NCBI GenBank assembly: GCA_003165495.1
Contig: PMMB01000125.1
Span: 2,985 to 14,905 of the forward strand
DNA from: Gammaproteobacteria bacterium
GTDB taxonomy: Bacteria; Pseudomonadota; Gammaproteobacteria; Steroidobacterales; Steroidobacteraceae
Reading direction: 5' to 3'
Length of the DNA stretch: 11,921 nucleotides
A program made the translations under genes and the position numbers. This document shows, one piece after another, positions 1 to 6,592 of this stretch. The notes under the pieces are model-generated. The model was not told where the DNA came from and did not search any database. It saw nothing but the letters and a program-made list of their open reading frames with translations. Numbering within the stretch: position 1 is the first letter of the stretch; the number at the start of each line of letters is the position of its first letter.

Positions 1-533
1 CGCCGCTGGGTGAATCCACCGAGCACGGGCAGTCGCGCCCGCGGCGAGAGGTCGAGGGCGGGAGCGAGCGCACCGACCTCGTCCCGGGTCAGCAGCTCCG
101 CTGCGATACCGTTCATGCGCATGGCATTGGCCCAGCGCGACATGGCGTTGAGGTCGTGACGGCTGTGGGCGAGCAATACCAACCCGCGCTGACTCAGCAT
201 GATGTTGAAATTCAATTCCTGCGAGAGATCCTCGTACAACTGCAGTGAAAAGTCGTACAGGCGTGCGCTTTCCGGATACAGATAATTCGAGCGCACGATG
301 GTGGTATTGCGGCCCGTATTGCCGCCGCCGATCCAGCCACGCTCGATCACGGCAACACGGGTGACGCCGTGATTTTTTGCGAGGTAGTAAGCGGTGGCGA
401 GCCCATGCCCGCCGCCGCCGACGATGATCACGTCGTAACTTGGTTCAGGGCTCGCGTCTCGCCAAGCGACCGGCCAGTGCCGCTGCCCCGACAACGCTCC
501 ACGCAGCAAAGACCAAGCCGAATACTTCAACAC
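1..533 (-). CDS. soxB: Sarcosine oxidase, beta subunit (N-terminal part; gene continues past left edge)
   Basis: This is the beta subunit of heterotetrameric sarcosine oxidase, a cytoplasmic flavoenzyme that oxidatively demethylates sarcosine to glycine, the last step of glycine-betaine breakdown. The visible 177 residues start MLKYSAWSLLRGALSGQ, like the family's usual M-x-x-Y-S-x-x-S-L-L N-terminus. A Rossmann FAD-binding stretch follows (DVIIVGGGGHG, about residues 34-44), then the family signature GNTGRNTTIVRSNYL (about 71-85). In characterised SoxB proteins the covalent FMN histidine lies just beyond where this fragment ends. I chose GTG at 533 because it gives the family N-terminal length and has a GGA six bases upstream. 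TTG at 530 is the alternative, and an in-frame stop (552-554) precludes anything much longer. It follows the Rieske gene by 18 bp, so the two are very likely cotranscribed. The soxD/A/G subunits would be expected further left, outside the window. The family call is very secure. Confidence 0.95.
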   Translation of the reverse strand, partial: MLKYSAWSLLRGALSGQRHWPVAWRDASPEPSYDVIIVGGGGHGLATAYYLAKNHGVTRVAVIERGWIGGGNTGRNTTIVRSNYLYPESARLYDFSLQLYEDLSQELNFNIMLSQRGLVLLAHSRHDLNAMSRWANAMRMNGIAAELLTRDEVGALAPALDLSPRARLPVLGGFTQR

Positions 534-551
534 AGAGGGTCCGTGGGGTGC

Positions 552-1778
552 TTATTTCGCATCTTCCATCAGTCTGCCCTCAAGATGGGTGCAATACCAG
601 TGCACGAATTGCGTCACGCCGGCCTCATGCACCGGAGAATAGGGCGCCGGATCATAAGCCGGCGAATTCACGCCGATCTGATTTTCCTGACAGTTCCGTG
701 TGTCGGCTGCGTTGGTCGCCAACCATACCTTGGTCAGCTCCTTGAGGTCGTAATCCACGCCTTCGACGGCGTCGCGATGCACCAGCCACTTGGTCGTCAA
801 CTGGGTCTGGGTCGGACTGACCGGCAGCACGCGAAAAGAAATGGCGTGGTCGGCGAGCACGTGGTTCCAGGTCGTTGGGAAGTGAAACAACAGCAAGGTG
901 CCTATATCCGGCTCCGCGACCGCATCCGAGAGCGGCCGGCGCACAGCGGCTTGGCCGGACATGGTGAAACTGACCGCTCCCTCGAGCAGAGGCGTGCGCA
1001 AGGTGCGGTACTGACCGTTGGCAGAGAGATGAAACTTGCTCGGTAGTCCGATGGACTCCCAGTGGGCCCATTTCGCGGCAGTTTTCGGGTGTAAAGCGGC
1101 TTCCTCGCCGTCGGTCGCGGTTGGGTCTTCCGGGAAGGTGCGGATCAGCTCGGGATGGTTGGCCGCGCAGTGATAGCACTCGCGATTATTCTCCCAGACC
1201 AGTTTCCAATTGGCCTGCTCGATGATGGTCGACTGGAAGGCAATCTTCGTTTGATGCAGTTTATGCGGCAGAAAGTACGGCTCGATGTGCTGTCGAATCG
1301 GTTCGAAGTCCGGCGCCACCTGGCCTAGGCAAATCCATATATAGCCGCCCACGCTCGCGCAGTGGACCGCTTTCAGACCATGCTGCGATTTATCGAATTC
1401 ACTGCCCATGTCGCGCGCCGCGATCAAGCGGCCATCGAGTGCGTAGGTCCACTGGTGATAAGGGCATACGAAGCGCGCCGACGTGCCGCGCTCCGCCGAA
1501 CAAATTCTCGATCCACGATGCCGGCACGTATTGTGGAAGGCGCGCAGGCCGCCGTCGCGGTCGCGCACGACGAGGACCGGATACTCGCCGATCTGCACCG
1601 TCAAGTAGTTACCGGGATTCGGCACTTCGCAGTCGTGACCCACAAACAGCCAGTCGCGGTACCAGATCATGTCCAGATCGATTTGGTAATCCTCCTGGCT
1701 GCAATAGAATTCTCTTTCCAAGGCGGTCTCGGGATTACGTCCCCGCAGTCGGCGGAACATGGTATCGCGCGCAGTCAT
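552..1778 (-). CDS. gbcA: GbcA-like Rieske glycine-betaine monooxygenase, oxygenase (alpha) subunit
   Basis: This is a Rieske non-haem iron oxygenase of 408 residues. By close resemblance to Pseudomonas GbcA it demethylates glycine betaine to dimethylglycine plus formaldehyde, receiving electrons from a separate reductase (GbcB). The Rieske 2Fe-2S ligands are C85-R-H87 and C105-P-Y-H108. The catalytic domain carries the iron motif NNRECYHCAANHPEL (197-211), with the bridging Glu at 200, iron ligands H203 and H208, and a likely third ligand D359. The C-terminal KWLVHRDAVEGVDYD and NSPAYDPAPYSP segments are GbcA-like. The ATG at 1778 is preceded by AGGA seven bases upstream; an in-frame TTG 51 bp earlier only adds an atypical extension. 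It lies directly upstream of soxB in one operon. No gbcB reductase is visible, so the partner must be elsewhere. Other quaternary-amine demethylases such as stachydrine demethylase are related; glycine betaine is the preferred substrate by context. Confidence 0.92.
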   Translation of the reverse strand: MTARDTMFRRLRGRNPETALEREFYCSQEDYQIDLDMIWYRDWLFVGHDCEVPNPGNYLTVQIGEYPVLVVRDRDGGLRAFHNTCRHRGSRICSAERGTSARFVCPYHQWTYALDGRLIAARDMGSEFDKSQHGLKAVHCASVGGYIWICLGQVAPDFEPIRQHIEPYFLPHKLHQTKIAFQSTIIEQANWKLVWENNRECYHCAANHPELIRTFPEDPTATDGEEAALHPKTAAKWAHWESIGLPSKFHLSANGQYRTLRTPLLEGAVSFTMSGQAAVRRPLSDAVAEPDIGTLLLFHFPTTWNHVLADHAISFRVLPVSPTQTQLTTKWLVHRDAVEGVDYDLKELTKVWLATNAADTRNCQENQIGVNSPAYDPAPYSPVHEAGVTQFVHWYCTHLEGRLMEDAK

Positions 1779-1801
1779 GATGGAGTCCTGGTTTTCAGAT
1801 G

Positions 1802-1829
1802 TTTGTACGATACCAATATTCCGCCGCAA
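1802..1829 (-). promoter_or_regulatory. Weak candidate sigma70 promoter for gbcA-soxB
   Basis: In the 114-bp gap upstream of gbcA, TTGCGG (1829-1824) and TACAAA (1807-1802) are separated by 16 bp and lie just upstream of the ATG at 1778. The match to consensus is mediocre (3/6 and 4/6). The gap lacks a recognisable terminator, so gbcA could also be read through from the peptidase gene. Confidence 0.2.
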
Positions 1830-1870
1830 GCCAGTGCCCCGAAGCGACGTTTTTTACGAAATATACGACA

Positions 1871-1883
1871 GCGCAATTTGCGC
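1871..1883. promoter_or_regulatory. Perfect 13-bp palindrome upstream of gbcA (candidate operator)
   Basis: GCGCAA-T-TTGCGC has six-base perfect arms around a single central base, 92 bp upstream of the gbcA ATG in the non-coding gap after the S9 peptidase stop. With a one-base centre it cannot form a terminator hairpin, so a protein-binding site is more likely. Its core CGCAATTTGCG recurs with one change (CGCAATTGGCG, 9798-9808) just upstream of the divergent dehydrogenase gene. That pattern fits a shared operator, perhaps for the GbdR-like regulator encoded here; the assignment to that regulator is inference. Confidence 0.5.
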
Positions 1884-1892
1884 CGGCGTGAT

Positions 1893-3893
1893 TTACCCTG
1901 CCGGCGGCAGGTAGCGGTCGAGCCAGCCCGACATGCGGTCAGCGAGATCTTTGACGAAGCTGGGCCGCGTGAAGACATGATGCTGACCTGGATAAACGAT
2001 TAGCTGCGCCGGCACTCCCAGGGTGCGCAGCGCCTGATACATCTGCTCACCGCCGTTGATCGGGACGTTGAAGTCCTTGTCTCCGCCCATGAACAGCGTG
2101 GGCGTATGAATACGGTCTGCGTGGAAAAACGGATACGATACCTTGAGCCACAGTGCCGTACTCTTCCACGGCGGCCCCAATTCATTGTTGTATTGCAGAA
2201 CGTATTCATCGCTGCCGTACGTCGCTAGCTGATTGGCACTGCCGGCGCCGCTGATGGCGGCCTTGAAGCGAATATCGCTTGCGATGGTGTAATCGGTCAG
2301 TATGCCGCCGTAGCTCCAACCACCGATCCCGAGCCGATCTGCGTCCGCGATGCCGTTCGCGACCAGGTAATTGACACCGGCCAAGAGGTCCCCGACCTCT
2401 TTGTGGCCCCAATCGGCGAATATGGCCTTCGCGAAAGCGGCGCCGCGGCCGCTGCCGCCGCGATAGTTGACCCGCAGAACGACGAAACCCTTGGCCGCAA
2501 ACATCTGCGGCTCGAATTGATAGCCATCCAGAACCAGAGAGTGTTCGTCTTGACCGTTGGGTCCGCCGTGGATCCACAACACCGTCGGATACTTACGGCC
2601 GGGGACAAAGGACGGTGGTTTGACGATGAGCCCATGAATCTCGGCGCCGTCCTTGCTCTTGAATCGGATGTCCTCGACGGCGCCGAGCTGCAACTCCGCA
2701 AGAAATGCGTCATTGTGCGCGGTGAGCTTGCGCAGCTGCCCGGCCTCGAGTGCATACACTTCGGCCAGCGCGCCGTCGTTGGACTCGAGCAGCGCCGTAT
2801 GACCGCCTCCCGCGGACAGCGCAGAGACGACCAAGGGTCCCGCGGCGGCCTGGCGGGCGATCGCGCCGCTCGCCAGATCGACGCGAGCAGGGTATATCCT
2901 GCCATCGTCCTCCACCGCGATCATGATCGATGCCGAGTCGGCAGCAAACGCGTACGACATCACCGCGCGATCGAGCTTGTCAGTCAGCGAGCGGGACCCC
3001 CCGCCGGCGGCCGGCACCACGACAAGACGGTCCTGCATGTACGCGTTGAACTTGGGCTCCATGCCTTGCAGGTACGCGATCAGCGTCCCGTCCGGACTCC
3101 ACGCGAGCTTTTGCGTGTTCGGCGCATACGGGCGCACGATGGTGCGCGGAGTCGCGCCCGCTTGCGGTTCGATGACATCAATGTCCTCGCGCCCGTCCCG
3201 GTCCGCCCCTTGTTCGTGCGTTCGAATGAAGGCGATCCGCCGGCCGTCGGGAGACCAGGTCGGCAGATCTTCGTTGAATTCCGGGTCGGCGGTTAACGGC
3301 TCGCTATGATTGCCGTCGACATCGAACAAGTACAGGTGCCGCCCGAGTCCGGCGCGGAGATATCCGTCTTCATCCTGTTTGAAGTGCAGCGCGTCGATCA
3401 CGATGGGTTTGGGTGTCGGGCCCGCGACGCTCTGCCCCATCGTGAAGGCGAGGCGCTTACTGTCCGGCGCCCATGCGTACTCGCCGATGTCGCCGCTGAC
3501 GCTCGTCAGCTGACGGGCGTCGCCGCCGCGGCGATCCAACAGCATGACCTGCGCTTTATCAGAGCCGGAAGGCGTGGCGAGGAACGCGAGATAGCGTCCA
3601 TCCGGGCTCCACCTTGGTTTGGCCGTGCCGTCCGCCGCTGGCGTCAGCGCCAACCGCTGGCTGCCGTCCCAACTCACCATCCAGATCGCGCTGCGCGCCT
3701 CGTCGGCTTCGCGGTCGTTCGTCGTCACGACGTAGGCAACCCACCAACCGTCGGGCGACACCTGGGGATCGCTCAGATCCTGGACGCGGTAGAAATCATC
3801 AGGTGTCAGCGTCCGCTGAACTGCCGTCGCCTCTGTGGCCATGGCCCCCGCCGCACACAGCCACCCTAGTAAACTCGCGGCAATCTTGATCAA
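1893..3893 (-). CDS. Exported S9-family serine peptidase (prolyl oligopeptidase / acylaminoacyl-peptidase type)
   Basis: This serine hydrolase has an N-terminal beta-propeller and a C-terminal alpha/beta-hydrolase domain (666 residues, normal for family S9). Such enzymes cut oligopeptides, often at proline or acylated N-termini, in the periplasm or at the cell surface. The N-terminus IKIAASLLGWLCAAGAMA is a typical signal peptide. Repeated WSPDG / WAPDS WD40-like blades run to about residue 400. The catalytic triad is Ser527 in GGWSYGG, Asp607 in GGDKDFNVP and His639 in YPGQHHVF; the oxyanion region WIHGGPNG lies near 440-447. The start is uncertain. TTG at 3893 gives a clean signal peptide but a weak ribosome site. 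A strong GGAGG sits six bases before an in-frame ATT (3923-3921) that overlaps the receptor stop. An ATG at 3956 lies inside the receptor gene. The gene follows the TonB receptor by 29 bp, suggesting cotranscription and a shared substrate, probably a peptide. The exact specificity cannot be told. Confidence 0.9.
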   Translation of the reverse strand: MIKIAASLLGWLCAAGAMATEATAVQRTLTPDDFYRVQDLSDPQVSPDGWWVAYVVTTNDREADEARSAIWMVSWDGSQRLALTPAADGTAKPRWSPDGRYLAFLATPSGSDKAQVMLLDRRGGDARQLTSVSGDIGEYAWAPDSKRLAFTMGQSVAGPTPKPIVIDALHFKQDEDGYLRAGLGRHLYLFDVDGNHSEPLTADPEFNEDLPTWSPDGRRIAFIRTHEQGADRDGREDIDVIEPQAGATPRTIVRPYAPNTQKLAWSPDGTLIAYLQGMEPKFNAYMQDRLVVVPAAGGGSRSLTDKLDRAVMSYAFAADSASIMIAVEDDGRIYPARVDLASGAIARQAAAGPLVVSALSAGGGHTALLESNDGALAEVYALEAGQLRKLTAHNDAFLAELQLGAVEDIRFKSKDGAEIHGLIVKPPSFVPGRKYPTVLWIHGGPNGQDEHSLVLDGYQFEPQMFAAKGFVVLRVNYRGGSGRGAAFAKAIFADWGHKEVGDLLAGVNYLVANGIADADRLGIGGWSYGGILTDYTIASDIRFKAAISGAGSANQLATYGSDEYVLQYNNELGPPWKSTALWLKVSYPFFHADRIHTPTLFMGGDKDFNVPINGGEQMYQALRTLGVPAQLIVYPGQHHVFTRPSFVKDLADRMSGWLDRYLPPAG

Positions 3894-3920
3894 TGTGTTC
3901 GCTCGCTCGTGAAGGGCGGG

Positions 3921-3934
3921 AATTACTCTCCTCC
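3921..3934 (-). promoter_or_regulatory. Strong Shine-Dalgarno overlapping the receptor stop, facing an in-frame ATT
   Basis: GGAGGAGAG (3934-3926) is immediately followed by the receptor's TAA stop (3925-3923). The bases read TAATT, like the common TAATG stop/start overlap with ATG replaced by ATT. The ATT is in frame with the S9 peptidase and is spaced six bases from GGAGG, which is ideal. The site may drive translation of the peptidase from ATT by translational coupling, or it may be a remnant of, or sequence error in, an ATG start. Confidence 0.4.
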
Positions 3935-6442
3935 GCCGCCCTTGCTCTTGCCCCATCGGTAGCTCAAACGCGCGCCGAATACGCGCGGTTCGTTCCTTGT
4001 TTGACGCAAGTCGAAGTTGCCCTCGTTGGTGTAGATGATCGCGTTCTTATTGGTCAGATTGGCGACGTAGAGTTCGGTCAGCCAATGGGCGTCGGTCTGA
4101 TTGAGGCCGAAACGCAAATTCACCACCGAATAGCCCGGCTGCAAGACGCGCGGCAGGCCGTTACTGCCCGAGGTTTGCAAATCGTTCCACATGTCGCCCT
4201 TGTGCGCGATGTCGAATTGCGCGTAGCCGTGGAGGGCATCCTTGATGGACGCTTCGTAGCGCGCGTTGGCGCTCCAGCTGAAGTACGGGTCGTAGGGCAA
4301 TCGCTCCCCCGGCGACACGGCGAAACTGGCGTTATTGAAATCATTAGTCTGCACGCGCGCGTCGTTGTAGCTGGCCGAGAACTCCATGCTCAAGCCCGCG
4401 GACGATTGGTACTTGATGTTGCTTTCCATGCCATAGACCCGGGCATCCCCGACATTGGCGTTGAAACTGCTCGAGGGGCAGATATTGGGATCGAAAACCA
4501 GGGTCTGCAGATTCTTCCACGGCATGTAATAAACGGCGCCGTTCCACAGCAAATGCTTGTCGAGCATGGTGGATTTCCACCCAAACTCGTAATTGGTCAA
4601 CGTGTCCGGCGTGAATTGCGCTGGAACCCCGTTGGCGGTGCAGCCGCTCGGCAGGCCGCCGTTGACGCCGCCGTCCCTGAAGCCCTGCGCGGCATCGGCA
4701 TACAAGAGCAGAGTGTCGAGGACGTTGTAGCTGATGCCCACCTTGCTGTTCCACTTGTGGGACGAGCCGCCGTAGGTACTAATGGACTGCGGCTGGTACC
4801 AGAACCCTCCGTAGGTCGAGGTAGAAAAATTGGAGTGAAAATGGACGGTGCCCGCCTCGACGTGGAGCTTCGGCGTAATGTCAAAGACGAAGTTGACAAA
4901 CTCCGTCGTTTGCAGATAGTCGGAGCGCGATACGTAACTGTACCAATCGTCAGGCGACGGCGGCAACGCTCCCTGGTTGTAATAGTAGGCGGTGGTCGCC
5001 TGCCACTGCTGGCCCGCGGTCTGCAAGCCGGGCATGTGATAGATGTTGGTGATGGGTTCGCGCGTCTTTTCCCAGTACAGACCGCCCAGCCAGTGGATAA
5101 ACCCGCCTTCCTTCGATTGCAGGCGCAACTCGTTGGACCATCGCTCGATGTGCTGGTCATAATCGTAATACTGAGTTGGCGGCTTGCAGCCGCTGAAGCC
5201 GGCCCCGTTGACGGGGTCGGTGAGGCAGGTGTATGCCTGCTGCGTGCTGGCATTGAAAGACGTATCCGGGGGATTCGCGTACTGATTCAGGTACTGCATG
5301 TATTCCGAATACTCGTTGACCCAGCGATCGTCCTGCGCCCAATAGGTGCTGGCGTAGACCAGATCGCCGATGCCGACATCGCCGTCGAGATGAAAATCCA
5401 AGGTCTTCGTGTAGTACTGCTTGAACTCGGGCCCGAAGCGCACCACGGTGTTAGCCGGGAGGGGGCGTGCCGGGCCATCGACCAAATTTCCCAAGTAATC
5501 CATGGCGCCGCCGATGGTGGGGTCCTCGTCCCACGCGCCGTGGGTGAGTTGACGCTGATAGCTGTAGGTTACCGACGCCTTCCAACCGTCCGAAAATTTC
5601 TGTCCGAGCGCGATGCGGCCGCCGGTGACTTTTTCCACATTGTAGTTATTGCCCGCCCAGGCCGAATTATCCGAGACCGTGCCGTTGACCCAGGTCCGGG
5701 TCGTGAGTTGATTATTGATGAAGCCGCCGTGGTAGTCGCTGAAGGCCGAGATCCGTAACGCCGTCCAATCGGCAACGAGGGGTATGTTGATGAAGCCTTC
5801 GACGGTGCCGTTGTGCGTCCCGCCGTCAATTTTGCCGCCGTCAACGTCCACGCCGGCGCTGAACGCCGTCGGATCGGGCTTATTCGTGATGAAGCGCAGC
5901 GCGCCCGCCATGGCGCTGGCACCGTACGTCGTTCCCTGCGGACCGTTCAGCACCTCGATGCGCTCGATATCGTAGAAATGCAGGTCGGGCGTCGTGCCGT
6001 AGTAGTTCATCGACATGTCATCGAGCAGGAAGGCAGTCGTGGCGGTGTTCGCGTAGTTCGGGTTGCTGCCGTCGGACACGCCGCGCATGACGAAGGTCTG
6101 TGTGCCGGGACCGGCACTGACGAAGGAAATGGACGGCGTCTTCGTGGCGTAATCTTCGAATTGCGAGATCGCGAGATTCTGCAGGTCTTTGCTGGTGAAG
6201 ACGTCGATGCTGATCGGCACGTCCTGCAGATTTTCCGTGCGCTTGCGGGCCGTGACAACGACCTCCTCGAGCGTGGTATCGGAGGAAGCGCCCGCCGCCC
6301 ACGCCGGCGCCACGTGCATCGCCGCGGTGCCCGACAACGCAGCCGCGATGGCGAAGCTAAGCTTCGAACGCATACCGTGCGGCATGGCCACAGGTCCCGG
6401 CCTTACGCGTTTGGCCGCCGATCGCGCTGCTGTTGTACGCAT
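3923..6442 (-). CDS. TonB-dependent outer-membrane receptor
   Basis: This is an outer-membrane beta-barrel transporter powered by TonB-ExbBD (839 residues). It has a long N-terminus, a signal sequence (SKLSFAIAAALSG, cleavage probably near AWA-AGA at about 49), and a TonB box-like segment TLEEVVVTARKR (57-68). The plug domain (about 70-192) includes DIERIEVLNGPQG and TTYGASAMAGALRFITNKP. The long barrel has many aromatic-rich strands and ends SYRWGKSKGGGGE. The last tryptophan is followed by nine residues including GGGGE, whereas such barrels usually end on an aromatic residue. The ATG at 6442 is chosen because AAGGGG lies eight bases upstream. The receptor heads a unit with the S9 peptidase 29 bp downstream and has its own promoter. 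The substrate cannot be read from sequence: no neighbouring siderophore or vitamin gene is present, so peptides or methylated osmolyte-containing compounds are only guesses. Confidence 0.95.
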   Translation of the reverse strand: MRTTAARSAAKRVRPGPVAMPHGMRSKLSFAIAAALSGTAAMHVAPAWAAGASSDTTLEEVVVTARKRTENLQDVPISIDVFTSKDLQNLAISQFEDYATKTPSISFVSAGPGTQTFVMRGVSDGSNPNYANTATTAFLLDDMSMNYYGTTPDLHFYDIERIEVLNGPQGTTYGASAMAGALRFITNKPDPTAFSAGVDVDGGKIDGGTHNGTVEGFINIPLVADWTALRISAFSDYHGGFINNQLTTRTWVNGTVSDNSAWAGNNYNVEKVTGGRIALGQKFSDGWKASVTYSYQRQLTHGAWDEDPTIGGAMDYLGNLVDGPARPLPANTVVRFGPEFKQYYTKTLDFHLDGDVGIGDLVYASTYWAQDDRWVNEYSEYMQYLNQYANPPDTSFNASTQQAYTCLTDPVNGAGFSGCKPPTQYYDYDQHIERWSNELRLQSKEGGFIHWLGGLYWEKTREPITNIYHMPGLQTAGQQWQATTAYYYNQGALPPSPDDWYSYVSRSDYLQTTEFVNFVFDITPKLHVEAGTVHFHSNFSTSTYGGFWYQPQSISTYGGSSHKWNSKVGISYNVLDTLLLYADAAQGFRDGGVNGGLPSGCTANGVPAQFTPDTLTNYEFGWKSTMLDKHLLWNGAVYYMPWKNLQTLVFDPNICPSSSFNANVGDARVYGMESNIKYQSSAGLSMEFSASYNDARVQTNDFNNASFAVSPGERLPYDPYFSWSANARYEASIKDALHGYAQFDIAHKGDMWNDLQTSGSNGLPRVLQPGYSVVNLRFGLNQTDAHWLTELYVANLTNKNAIIYTNEGNFDLRQTRNEPRVFGARLSYRWGKSKGGGGE

Positions 6443-6450
6443 CGCAACAT

Positions 6451-6456
6451 CCCCTT
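6451..6456 (-). promoter_or_regulatory. Ribosome-binding site of the TonB receptor
   Basis: AAGGGG lies eight bases upstream of ATG 6442 and follows a run of seven As. It decides the start: another ATG closer to the AAGGGG (6450-6448) is in a different frame, and internal methionines further into the signal region lack such a site. Confidence 0.55.
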
Positions 6457-6501
6457 TTTTTCCGATTTTCGTGGCACGCGCGCATGCCTTCTGCCTTTGG
6501 G

Positions 6502-6531
6502 ATCATGTCGTGCGAAGGCGTGGCCTGTCAA
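6502..6531 (-). promoter_or_regulatory. Sigma70-type promoter for the receptor-peptidase unit
   Basis: On the minus strand TTGACA (6531-6526, perfect -35) is followed after 18 bp by CATGAT (6507-6502, 4/6 match to TATAAT). Transcription would begin about 50 bp before ATG 6442. The site lies in the 150-bp gap between the sulfotransferase stop and the receptor start, so the receptor and peptidase can be expressed independently of the upstream genes. No CGCAATT(T/G)GCG dyad is seen in this gap. Confidence 0.5.
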
Positions 6532-6592
6532 TGATTAACCGCCAGAGCTGATCGAGCGTTCAATAGACGACGAATCGCCCGGGCGCCGGCCC

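Noticed and set aside
652..1179. 175-residue minus-strand frame inside the Rieske gene
   Set aside because: It is an alternative frame of gbcA, R-rich and without domain similarity; the gbcA frame carries the iron-binding motifs.
2403..3296. 297-residue plus-strand frame opposite the S9 peptidase
   Set aside because: It is arginine/alanine-rich shadow sequence; the minus-strand peptidase has intact propeller and catalytic motifs.
3831..3893. Lipoprotein signal (LGWLCAAG) in the S9 peptidase
   Set aside because: The residue before Cys is Leu and the one before that Trp, which does not fit a lipobox; an ordinary signal peptide is more likely.
3893..5758. 621-residue open frame on the plus strand opposite the TonB receptor
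   Set aside because: It is antisense to a clear receptor gene. Its translation is low-complexity in V, R, G and L, as expected from the codon bias of the opposite strand, and has no recognisable domain.
6576..6592. GC-rich dyad after the sulfotransferase stop as a terminator
   Set aside because: Arms are short, the strongest palindrome has no loop, and no T-run follows on the minus strand.
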